A DNA stretch of 64,000 nt, from the NCBI GenBank assembly GCA_000827325.1, contig KN832900.1, positions 148,909 through 212,908 on the forward strand, written 5' to 3'. This document shows, piece by piece, positions 12,656-21,486 of this stretch. The notes under the pieces were generated by a model that did not search any database, was not told the origin of the DNA, and saw only the letters and a program-made list of their open reading frames with translations. The translations under genes were made by a program, and so were the position numbers. This DNA is from Oidiodendron maius Zn. Its lineage: Eukaryota; Ascomycota; Leotiomycetes; Myxotrichaceae. Each line of letters begins with the position of its first letter. The first letter of the stretch is position 1.

Positions 12656-13041
12656 ACTTGGCTAACATCGGCACTTCATCAGGTCTGGTGGGTTGTCTGG
12701 CTCAGCTTATTCTAACTAATGAGAGAGTATTTTGATTCATGGATCCTATCATTACTCAGGAAATCTCGTTTCGTTTGCTTTCTTTGCCAGACAGCATTCA
12801 CCACAGAAGTAGAGAATATACAAATATTCCAGAGGGGAAATACAGCAGTATTACAGTAGAGAGATCTGATTCACGAGGACATGCCACTCTCTCTACACTA
12901 ATATTCAAGAAGATTTTTTCCATGAGTTGGTGGCAACACTTACTAGGTATATAGTAGTGCAGTCCCCCAGACCCCCTCAGGAACAGAGTTTCATAAAATA
13001 TAATCTTAGGCAGATGTATGAAATCTTTGCGATACACGTCG
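12656..13041. other. 3' flank of the HET-ankyrin gene, no gene seen
   Basis: Normal composition with CpG present. Short open frames on both strands (12,739-12,951 plus; 12,798-13,037 minus) overlap each other, have no recognisable motif and are probably chance. The stretch would contain the 3' untranslated region of the HET-ankyrin gene. Confidence 0.4.
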
Positions 13042-14310
13042 TCAAGAGGCTCCAGCTGATTTAAGCAGTTGTACTACCACCTCGTGTCCCTTCCCAGCTG
13101 CCTGGTGTAGGGCCGTCCGGCTATCTTTGTCCTTCGCATTGACGTCCGCCCCGAGGTCGACCAGTAGCCGTACTACTGCCTCGTGCCCCCTCTCAGCTGC
13201 CAGGTACAGGGCCGTCCGGCTATCTCTGTCCTTCACATTGACGTCCGCCCCGCGGTCGACCAGTAGCCGTACTACCGCCTCGTGCCCTTCCCAAGCTGCC
13301 TGGTGCAGGGCTGTCCGGCCATCTTCGTCCTTCGCATTGACGTCGTCCCTGAGGTCGACCAGCAGCCGTACTACCGTGTCGTCCCCCCTCTCAGCTGCCT
13401 GGTGCAGGCCCGTCCGGCCATCTCGGTATATGTCCTTCATATTGACGTCCGCCCCGCGGTCGACTAGCAGCCGTACTACCGCCTCGTGCTCTTCCCAAGC
13501 TGCCTTGTGTAGGGTCGTCTGGCCATACTGGTATATGTCCTTCGTATTAACGTCCGCCCCGAGGTCGACCAGCAGCCGTACTACTGCATCGTTGCCCTTC
13601 TCAGCTGCCAGGTACAGGGCCGTCCGGCCATCTCTGTCCTTCACATTGACGTCTGCCCCGAGGTTGACCAGTAGCCGTACTACCGTGTCGTTGCCCCTCT
13701 CAGCTGCCAGGTGCAGGGCCGTCCGGCTATACCGGTATTTGTCCTTCGCATTGACATCCGCCCTGAGGTCGACCAGCAGCCGTACTACCGTATCGTGCTC
13801 TTCCCAAGCTGCCTGGTGCAGGGCCGTCCGGCCATCTTCGTCCTTCGCATTAACGTCGGCCCTGCGGTCGACCAGTAGCCGTACCACTGCCTCATGTTCT
13901 TCCCTAGCTGCAAGGTGCAGGGCTGTCCGGCCATCTCTGTCCTCTGTATTAACGTCCGCCCCGAGGTCGACCAGCCGTACTACCGCCTCGTGCCCTACCC
14001 AAGCTGCCTGGTGCAGGGCTGTCCGGCTATACTGGTATTTGTCCTTCGCATTAACGTCCGCCCCGCGGTCGACCAGCCGCCGTACTACTGTATCGTGCCC
14101 CTTCTCAGCTGCCTGGTGCAGGGCCGTCCAGCCATCTTTGTCCTCTGTATTGACGTCCGCCCCGTGGTCCACCAGCAGCCGTACTACCGTGTCGTGCCCC
14201 TTCCCAGCTGCCTGGTACAGGGCCGTCCGGCTATCTTTGTCCTCCGCATTGACGTCCGCCCCGCGGTCAACCAGCAGCTGTACTACCGCCTCGTGCCCTT
14301 GCTCTGCCGC
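13042..14310 (-). repeat. ankyrin-repeat array, 99/105-bp units
   Basis: Within the HET-ankyrin gene, twelve highly similar ankyrin units follow one more diverged unit. The consensus runs TALHQAA.KGHEAVVRLLVD then RGADVN.KD. The basic unit is 33 codons (99 bp). Four units carry two extra codons in the inter-repeat loop (KYQYSR, KYRYSR, IYQYGQ, IYRDGR), giving 105 bp, and one unit lacks a Leu codon. Variation is concentrated in the loop and the first helix, as in fungal NLR and HET proteins whose repeats are kept alike by recombination while surface residues change quickly. No stop interrupts the array. Confidence 0.85.
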
Positions 14311-15477
14311 CTATAATAGCGGTATTAGGTTGCATGCTTTTATATTAATGTCAACATCGTCACGCACTAACAGCAGCTTTACTAGTGCCATATGCTCTTT
14401 ATCCATTATATACTTGAGCACTTCATTAGCAAATAAGTTCAAATTTTTTAAGAACTCTAAGAACCCCCAGTTAAAGAAGCAGCAAGGACAAGAGTCCAGC
14501 CTATTAAACTCAAGTAAGAAGGAGGTAGTGTTGAATATAACATCTTCAAGTTCCTTATTATAGTCTGCTTTTAGAATGTTAGTATTATATATATCTGAAG
14601 ATATGCCTAGTAAAGCATAAATCTGATCTCGGGGGTCAGTCGCTTCGCTATAGCGGAATTTATCTAGTATTGTATACAGATCTGGTTTTTTAGCCCACCA
14701 AGAGTGATCCCGAAGAGGACCTGGTATAATATTCAAGATAGATTCGTAATACAGGTCTAAGGTGATTCCTAGTAAAAATAGCATACAAGAAAAGATGTTT
14801 GTTGAGACAGATTTACTGCTACAAGTGATTTCAGCAACTTGTACATTAGTAGCTTCTTGGATAATCCAGACTCTCTTAAACCAATTCCGATAAAGGAGTG
14901 ACTATAAACCTTCGACTAGACAGTCTTTTTGGGCGTCATTTAAACTTTGTATAGTCGCTAACCAGATGTTCTTTAATTGTTTATCTGGAATTTCTATATT
15001 ATTTGAAGTATATTTAATATCCTCTTTCTCTAGTTGCTCCTTTAGTTGCTTTATATAATATATAATATAGTCCGTATCATAAGTAGCTTCACCTAACCAG
15101 ATAATAATTCGTTTGGCCTTACTGTAAATAGACCCTATCTGCTGAACTTGCTGGCCCTGTTCCTCCTTATTGTTTTAATCAATATAAAGAGCGTTAATCT
15201 AAAGGACCTGATCTTTTTCTTGGTAGCAGAGATCCCGAAGTACAAGATATATATTTTTTGTAACCTCCATTCTACTTTTATTGATCGTTATTTCATATAG
15301 TCTAGATTCACTTCCCCATATATAAGACAATGCTATATAATCTCCAACGTCTTCTAGTGGAGGGAGCTTTAACTCAAAAAGCTCGCACTGAATAGAGTCG
15401 CTATTGCCTTTAAGCAGTTAAAGAAGGCGGAAGGCGGGTCCCTTGAGACTAATTCGCTTGTACTTGAACTCCATCAT
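13042..15477 (-). pseudogene. HET-ankyrin incompatibility protein, five premature stops
   Basis: Starting at the ATG whose first base is 15,477, one frame runs 811 codons to TGA at 13,042-13,044 without a frameshift or intron. Codons ~47-55 (YIALSYIWG), ~91-103 and ~110-128 (SIYSKAKRIIIWLGE) and ~200-206 (FKRVWIIQE) are the three HET motifs. Codons 279-291 (ATDPRDQIYALLG) are the post-HET motif found in most of these proteins. Ankyrin repeats follow from about codon 380. Stops lie at codons 20 (TAA, 15,418-15,420), 93 (TAG, 15,199-15,201, at the conserved Trp), 101 (TAA, 15,175-15,177, at the conserved Gln), 192 (TAG, 14,902-14,904) and 389 (TAG, 14,311-14,313). All are explained by C-to-T or G-to-A change. 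HET proteins trigger cell death on recognition of non-self; the ankyrin array is the likely recognition surface. The HET half is AT-rich, the ankyrin half GC-rich and open. Confidence 0.85.
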
Positions 15478-15751
15478 CTGGTGTTGTAGCAGCTAGGTAG
15501 CGAGGAACACGTTGCTATCGGCTATAGGAAACAGGGTTGATGCCTTATATAACCAAATCTAGCGTAGAGCAGATTGGAAGGCTTGTCCGTTAAGGTAGGG
15601 CGGAAGAGGCGGATCAAAGTACAGGGCATAGTAGTATTGTATATCTAACTCAGGGAGAGCTTTGTTCGTCTCTGTTTGTACCGTGGAAGCTCCTAGAACT
15701 AGAATTGCAGGAAGTACCGATCTGAACCAAGGACGGTCCGTACCGTGACTG
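15478..15751 (-). promoter_or_regulatory. 5' flank of the HET-ankyrin gene
   Basis: This 274-bp stretch between the probable HET-ankyrin ATG and the inner end of the right TIR holds no open frame. It is the only place for the gene's promoter inside the nested element. No specific promoter motif can be named. Confidence 0.3.
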
Positions 15752-15907
15752 TCTTCAGTACCTGTATGTACCTCTCACGTGTTATGTGCTAAGCAGATAA
15801 TGCATGGGTACAATACTGCTAACTGTATCAGTACTAGTACAATGACGATTCTCGGCTAATTAAAAATCATATAGAGTTTAGACTGAAGCTGGTTTCGAAT
15901 CTTACTG
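15752..15907 (-). repeat. right TIR of the nested element
   Basis: Inverted copy of 12,498-12,655. The outer end reads (minus strand) CAGTAAGATTCGAAACCAGC and abuts TA at 15,908-15,909. Composition changes sharply about 50 bp outside it, where undamaged DNA begins. Confidence 0.65.
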
Positions 15908-15909
15908 TA

Positions 15910-16264
15910 CAACTTGAAGCTTTCTCAAAACTTATAATAGTTATTCAGATTTCGTATAGGATACTGGTATATATCTTAAACCTGAAGGTGCATGAGATGA
16001 CAAGGGTGAAAAGTCGGTGGTCGTAAGAATCTCGATTTTTGGACTCGGCTTTACTTGCCGCCTTATCCAGCGGCTCACTATAACCACGCCAATCTATGAT
16101 AATCTCAGCTTCGCCGTGTACAATGCACATGATTTTAGAAAGCGTAACCGAAATCTAGCGCCTAGTTTTGCCATATCATCATCGTCATCATCATCTCCCT
16201 TCCAGCTGTCGAGACATATGAAGCCGTAGGAGCTATAGACTCGGTTCGCTCGCTGAATCTCGAA
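15910..16264. promoter_or_regulatory. upstream region of the intact HET gene
   Basis: Normal-composition DNA after the nested element. It carries a short ATC/GTC trinucleotide run (about 16,174-16,196) and leads to a purine-rich context (cgaaATGG) at the HET start codon. Small open frames on both strands here have no recognisable content. Confidence 0.3.
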
Positions 16265-17578
16265 ATGGCATCGTCCAGCGTATACACAAACTGCCCGATC
16301 CAATCCAACCAAGTTCGTATTATCGAACTTCTTAAAGGCCAAGAAAAGCCTCTTTCCTACAAGTTTCACATTCACACATTAGAACAATGCCCTGCCTATA
16401 CAGCGATCTCATACGCGTGGGGTGATCCGGAACCTGGGACTTATGAAGCCCTGATAGACGGACAAACGTTTTGCGTTCGGCAAAATTTGTGGAATTGTCT
16501 CGACCAAGTGCGCCTAAATCACAAAATTAGATTTCTCTGGATTGACGCAATCTGCATCAACCAAAATAACCCGGTCGAAAAGTCGGAGCAGGTTTTGAAA
16601 ATGGGAGATATATATAGTAGGGCCACCGAAGTGTATGCATGGCTAGGAGAAGCAGATTGCCACACTAATCGTGTCTTCGATGTACTGCAGGAGTTTCGGG
16701 ATCGCAAGAGAGAAGCGGCATTTCCGACCCATTATGACACCGCTGAACAACTTTCGTATCATAGGCAACTGTTTCGCGATATCTATGAGAACAAGGCTGG
16801 TGCTTTACCGGAACAGAGCGATTTGGATGATGATATGTTGCACGAAGAATTCAATTGGCTTCGTCCCTTATATCTACGGCCTTACTGGCGCCGTGTCTGG
16901 ATTGTCCAGGAGCTAGTTCTGGCGAAGGTAGTTATTATTTGTTGTGGAGATAAATACATTGATTTTGACGACATATATGGGCTTAGCCTCGAATGGGGGT
17001 CATTTGAACAAGGCTTCGATACCGGGACTTATCAGATGCTGAAACCAGACTCGAGGGGATGGAACACCATCCAAGCAATTCGCGGCCACCGACGACGTCG
17101 GGATATTGGATGGGAGATAGTACGGGAGGTTCCGTGCCTGATGAACTTTGAGATGTCTGCACAAGACAATGGCGCGATATTCGATGAAGTCATTGGGATA
17201 TATGCCCAACATCACGAATGCAGTTGTCCAAAAGACAAAGTGTACGGTTTCCGTGAGCTAGTTCCACTATGGAAAGAAAAGCTTGAGGTGAATTATATGC
17301 AGTCTGATCTGGAAGTCTTTTTAAAAGTTGGGAAGCTTGATCTATTCGAACCAAAAAAGCACGGGGGATGGCAAGCGGCATTCTCTTTGTGGCTAGCAAT
17401 GGGATTAGGAGATCGTGAGAAGTTTAACGACTGTCTGCGGAAATCGTTCCCCGAGGTCACAATTGTGGAAACGAGTCACAGCCTCGAAATAAAAACACCC
17501 AAATTGCCGCATCACCTGCTGGTCAAGCTGGCAAAGTTGGGCGCCGACTTGGAGTCCATTGACCGTCCGCATTCCTAG
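16265..17578 (+). CDS. HET-domain heterokaryon incompatibility protein, intact
   Basis: A 437-residue protein in one exon. The HET domain shows all three diagnostic blocks: YTAISYAWGDPE at residues 45-56, LWIDAICINQNNPVEKSEQ at 91-109 continuing into IYSRA..VYAWLGE at 116-129, and YWRRVWIVQE at 207-216. The later CPKDKVYGF (321-329) is the usual post-HET DPRDKVYG block. The ATG sits in a good context (cgaaATGGCA). The remaining C-terminus (to LGADLESIDRPHS) ends without a recognised repeat domain; a short ankyrin-like GADLES could be a truncated repeat. HET proteins cause vegetative incompatibility by inducing cell death when different alleles meet in a fused cell. Codon use and CpG content are normal, unlike neighbouring RIP-damaged genes, so this copy may be functional. 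Confidence 0.9.
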   Translation: MASSSVYTNCPIQSNQVRIIELLKGQEKPLSYKFHIHTLEQCPAYTAISYAWGDPEPGTYEALIDGQTFCVRQNLWNCLDQVRLNHKIRFLWIDAICINQNNPVEKSEQVLKMGDIYSRATEVYAWLGEADCHTNRVFDVLQEFRDRKREAAFPTHYDTAEQLSYHRQLFRDIYENKAGALPEQSDLDDDMLHEEFNWLRPLYLRPYWRRVWIVQELVLAKVVIICCGDKYIDFDDIYGLSLEWGSFEQGFDTGTYQMLKPDSRGWNTIQAIRGHRRRRDIGWEIVREVPCLMNFEMSAQDNGAIFDEVIGIYAQHHECSCPKDKVYGFRELVPLWKEKLEVNYMQSDLEVFLKVGKLDLFEPKKHGGWQAAFSLWLAMGLGDREKFNDCLRKSFPEVTIVETSHSLEIKTPKLPHHLLVKLAKLGADLESIDRPHS

Positions 17579-18050
17579 CCCCTCTTCTCCCACATTTATC
17601 CTAGTTAAGGGTATCTCTGGGTTAAATTTTGGAGCCCTAACACAGTAGTGAATAGTAGTAGTATAGCCAGTTCCAAGGGCAGATATGACATGAAATAGCA
17701 ATAAGAAGTTAGAGGCCAATATTTTGTGGGTAGTTTTGCAATTCGGTCAGATTTTTTGCTTCGCGGAATCTTTCATCTTACAGTACTTTTGTGCCTCAAT
17801 AATGTGCTCATAGCTCATGACTTTTACACCGCTATAACAGCAAATATTTATTATTGTGATCGTCGGCGCACTGCTGGGAATCTTTTGGCACTGGAGCGAT
17901 GTTGCTAATTGCTCGCCACGTGATCCGACAACAAATCCATGATTTTATCATGGATTTGTGTCAACCTGGGCATGACTAAGCACGGATTTGGCTCGGAGAT
18001 TAATAGACCCACACACTCATTTTGTATTTAAACTAGGCTTCCCCTATTAG
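17579..18050. other. intergenic, contains a 12-bp-arm palindrome
   Basis: No gene is seen. At 17,931-17,959 ACAAATCCATGA is followed by a 5-bp spacer and its perfect inverted copy TCATGGATTTGT. This could be a stem, a palindromic binding site or the footprint of a small inverted-repeat element. Confidence 0.5.
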
Positions 18051-18491
18051 AGAGGGGCAATCGATTCTGGACGGGTTGACATCTATGGGACTCTCGAGCG
18101 GGGTGGAGAGCTAGACCGTTCAAGTATCCTCCAGATCCAGAGATTAGCAAGCGCAGCAGAGAATGCGTTCGCTGACCGAGCGATCCTCCTGGATGAAAAT
18201 CTACTTCTTTTCGAGCAAAATAATGAGCGAAACACTCGTAAGTCGATAAAAGCCACTGCGGTCGGCAGTGCGAAGGTCATGAGCTATGCGGACATTGTTG
18301 AGGCACAAAAGCAACGCGACATGAGAGAAGCCAACACTGGCACTGTGCCAGGGCGGGGTCGAGGACAGCCGAAGCGGAAGTCACCCACTGAAGTTCTTGG
18401 GAAGAGATCACGAAGTAAGGAGGTGGAAGTGGCGGAGCATGAGATTAAGTCGTTGGGATTGGAGAAGTACTGTTCTGTGCTACGATTTTAG
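18051..18491 (+). pseudogene. C-terminal fragment of a pogo/Fot1-type transposase
   Basis: An undamaged frame is open from after TAG at 18,048-18,050 to TAG at 18,489-18,491. It reads SSILQIQRLASAAENAFADR, a ...LLFEQNNERNTRK segment, then AKVMSYADIVEAQKQRD and the terminal LEKYCSVLRF. This is the characteristic C-terminal tail of fungal pogo/Fot1 (Tc1/mariner superfamily) transposases, beyond the DDE domain: LL.EQN..N.R, KVMSYEDIVEAQ.KRD, basic stretch, CSVLRF. The CENP-B-like DNA-binding part and DDE catalytic core are absent, so it cannot transpose anything. It lies in the middle of the TIR-bounded island and may be the relic of that element's transposase or of a separate insertion. It shows no RIP damage. 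Confidence 0.8.
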
Positions 18492-18684
18492 ATGTTAGAT
18501 TTCTGTGATTTTGCTTTAGATTGATGCTTTAATTGTTAGCCTAGATTTGACGTGATATTACTATCGTAGCTGAGGCAAAACCTCACATAAACTACTCCCT
18601 TCGCGTTATATCACCATGCATGTGGGACCGTCTCGAGCAGGTAGGGTGGTATCATATATCAGCCCCGCTGTATTTGTGGTTCCT
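18492..18684. other. convergent 3' region between transposase tail and HELLP-like gene
   Basis: No coding capacity. Its right part (about 18,625-18,684) is the 3' untranslated side of the HELLP-like gene, and weak similarity to the duplicate at 22,668-22,725 continues here. Confidence 0.4.
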
Positions 18685-19570
18685 TCAAAAGTGAATGTCA
18701 CTGATAGTGGCATTATTAGTTCCAATCTGGAATCCCTTTGCTAGATTTCCGAATGTTATATGCGTTGAACTTGCTTGCATTTCACTCGCAGCCTTGAAGA
18801 CGGCCTCTTCACTGACTCTTCCAAGCAACTCTACCAGCAACTTTCGTGAGGAGGCAAGCACATTTCGCGCTTCCTCAACTTGCTTGGCTGTATTCGCTGC
18901 ATCCTCTGCATCTTGAATTCGGTCTTCGCTAGCATCATTAAGTTGTATTTCCTCTAGACTGGTCTCTACTGCCGCCAACTGCATATCAGTCGATGAGATA
19001 GCCGTCGAGAGTTCAGTCTCCCTTACGGAAATAGATGTCTTGATCTGCTCAGTTATATTACTAGAGCGAATAGAGCTATATCTGTACATTATTATTAGCA
19101 TTAATCACAGTTATAACATCTTAGCATATAGCTACACACAGCGTCGCAATACCCACCACCGAGTTCATACCCATATAGTATATTTGGAGTTGGCCAGACA
19201 TTGCCTCTATTTGGCGCTGCTTAAGGAATCCAACATTAGCTCTGTCTTTCCAGGACAGTTTTTTTCCGTCGGAATGTTTCGTCCATAGTTTTAGATCAGT
19301 ACAGAACAACTTGCACACTATTGTACAGCTCTTGATTATAGATTTCGACTGCTTCACCACGGAGTCCCCGAGCAACTCCCACTCTACATCCTTCACAGCT
19401 TGGAGTGAATTGAGGGCTAATTCTATAAAGCGTAAGTTGGTTTTCAGCATCTCGAGGATTTTTGGCATATCGATGATGCGGCAGAGGTCGTCTAGAAGGA
19501 CTCGACTGCCGTGAAGTGCCGGAACAATGATACCGACCATGCCGGCACTTATACTGAGAGGATCAGCTAT
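18685..19570 (-). pseudogene. HELLP-like amyloid-controlled cell-death effector, start codon lost
   Basis: Two exons, 19,570-19,140 and 19,081-18,685, are joined by a 58-bp GT...AG intron (19,139-19,082) with a TGCTAAT-type branch site. The product is ~275 residues. The N-terminal part (DPLSISAGMVGIIVPALHG, then LLDDLCRIID, NSLQAV.D.EWELLG and LSWKDRANVGFLKQRQI) is the HeLo-like domain of fungal STAND effectors (Pfam PF17111). A coiled-coil stretch follows. The last 27 residues contain ITFGNLAKGFQIGTNNATIS, a pseudo-palindromic (PP) RHIM-like amyloid motif with QIG at 262-264. In this family the motif is templated by a partner NLR and the HeLo-like bundle then permeabilises membranes. The codon at the usual start (before ADPLS, 19,570-19,568) is ATA, one G-to-A change from ATG, and no in-frame ATG lies upstream. 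The rest is intact. A 5' exon missed by eye is the alternative to a lost start. Confidence 0.75.
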
Positions 19571-19772
19571 GAGTGCGATGCAATTCCAGAATCGATAACT
19601 GTAATAAACTGCGTGGCTAGTAGATAGGAGGAGCAGAAGAGGTCGAATGTTTGTCGGAGTTGGCAATTCGCCAGCTGACCCCGCTTAGCCCCAAGGCTGT
19701 GGGCGCTTAAAGCATCACAACTCGGTCTGCGACGTGACTCTCCAACTTAATCTGCTCCTCATTCTGCCCAGC
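19571..19772. promoter_or_regulatory. shared divergent promoter region
   Basis: The ~200 bp between the HELLP-like start position and the NLR start codon is the only space for both promoters, so the two genes may be co-regulated. Composition is normal. No specific element is identified. Confidence 0.4.
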
Positions 19773-20065
19773 ATGGCCCAGAGCAGAACAGACACTACAT
19801 TCGGGAATCTCGGTCGTGGCATTCAAATAGGGATCAACAACGGGCCGATCCTCTCTGCAGGTATGTCAGGAAAAATGGCCAAGCCCGATTTTGCTAACGC
19901 GATCTCACTGTTAGAGAGACCAGAAACACCACCGGTTCCGTTATCTACTGTCCGATTCCCTCGCGATGCTGATTATGTCGACCGGCAGGTACTGCTGGAG
20001 CGTGTCTGTACTAAATGTTCTATATCTGGGTCCTGGACTGCGCTTGTAGGCTTAGGTAGGGTCAG

Positions 20066-20120
20066 GTAAGTCATCAGGCATATATCTGGTTCTATCCCGG
20101 CTGGTCTAACCTCTATGAAG
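20066..20120 (+). other. intron of the NLR gene, within the Walker A codons
   Basis: GTAAGT donor at 20,066, CTAAC branch site at 20,106-20,110 and AAG acceptor ending 20,120. Splicing joins ...GTC AG and G AAG TCG, restoring the KSQLA part of the P-loop. The splice signals are undamaged although the flanking exon is RIP-hit. Confidence 0.75.
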
Positions 20121-21486
20121 GAAGTCGCAACTGGCTATCGAATACTCTTACCAGGTCAGAGATCAATTGCCTGATATATGGGTTTTTTGGGTCTATATGA
20201 GCAACGCAGCCTGTCTAGAGTAGAGCTATCGGGAGATTGCTGACTGCGTCAAGATTGCGGGTCGGAAGGATCCGAGGGCTAATGTCTTTAAGCTTGTTTA
20301 TGACTAGCTATACGACGAAAAGAATAGAAAGTGGCTCCTCATCCTCGATAATGTCGATAACGCCCGTTTCCTCTATAAAGCTCCACTCTTAAGCCAGGAT
20401 AGACCGGGAAGTGGCCAGGCAGGGATATTAAGATAGCCACTCTAGACTTATCTCCCTTAAAGCCAGAATAGGTCGATCCTTATAATAACACAGAGCAGGG
20501 AGGTAGCACTAAGGCTTATTGAACAGAGCAACATTATTGAAGTAGAACCGATGGACAAGGTGTATACAGTAGCACTTCTTGAGAAGAAGCTAGGAATGGA
20601 CGATAGAACAGACATTATGGAGCTTACATTAGCACTTGAGTTTATACCCCTGGCTATTATTCAAGCAGTAGCTTACATCTTATAAAGGGCACTGTATTGT
20701 TCCGTGCGGCTGTACCTTGAAGAGCTTCGGAAGAGCGATCGCAAGACGACAAGTCTTCTGAATCATAAAGGTGGGCACCTTTGCAGGGACTAGGAGGCAA
20801 AGAACTCTATTATCGTTATATAGCAAATATCGTTCGATCATATCTGTGAAATCAGACTATCAGCTGCTGATTTACTATCACTAATAAGCTTTTTTGACCG
20901 GTAAGGAATTCCCAAGGCTTTACTTCGAAGTCGAATCGAGCCAAGGAACTTGCAGCAAGACAAGGAAGAGAGGAATAATAATAACTCTAGTGAAAATAGT
21001 AATGAAGATAACACATTACAATCTAGTGTAAGTGATGGATTTGAAGACGATATCTTGGCCCTATAACACTACTTGTTTATCTCTATCAATATAGACGGCA
21101 CGACATTTGAAATACACAGACTAGTGCAACTAGCAATACAAAAATAGCTTCAAGATCACGGGAAGCAGGAGAAGTGGAAACAGCAATTTATTAGGAATCT
21201 TGATATAGAGCTTCCGACCGGAGAGTATAAGAACTGGGGAAGGTATCAGGTGCTTTTCCTGTACATGAAATCAGCCGTAATATAACAGCTGGAGGAACAA
21301 GGTTTATTAAGAGACTAGGCTTTAATACTATATAAGGCAGTATAGTATATATAGAAGTTGGGGAATGGGGTAGAAGCAGAGAAAATATCAATTCAAGCAA
21401 TAAAAGTTTGAAAGAGGATGCTTGGTCAAGAGTATAACAATACACTAGATAGTATAGCAATGGTAGGTTTTGTATATACGCTTAGG

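Larger units (their letters stand above)
12498..15907. mobile_element. nested 3.4-kb TIR element carrying a HET-ankyrin gene
   Basis: Both ends begin CAGTAA.ATTCGAAAC.AGCT and match in inverted orientation at 43 of the first 45 bases. Weaker similarity continues to about 160 bp and includes a CACGTGAGA block at 12,625 and 15,772. Each end abuts TA (12,496-12,497; 15,908-15,909). The two mismatches in the first 45 bases are T/G and T/C. The only gene inside is the minus-strand HET-ankyrin gene; no transposase is present, so the unit would be non-autonomous. TA flanks and CAG termini fit the Tc1/mariner superfamily. Confidence 0.6.

Noticed and set aside
12739-13037. Small overlapping open frames downstream of the HET-ankyrin stop
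   Set aside because: They overlap on opposite strands, have no motif and fit chance in normal-composition DNA.
13894-14316. Other plus-strand open frames across the ankyrin array (also 13,282-13,467)
   Set aside because: Same cause: repeat periodicity keeps several frames open. The minus-strand reading has clear ankyrin motifs.
13127-14563. 478-codon open frame on the plus strand
   Set aside because: It is antisense to the ankyrin array. The 99/105-bp in-frame periodicity keeps the complementary frame open and gives a repetitive Ser/Thr/Arg-rich text with no domain.
16094-16375. Minus-strand open frame overlapping the HET gene start
   Set aside because: Overlaps the intact HET gene and its upstream ATC/GTC run. 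Low-complexity Asp stretch, no domain.
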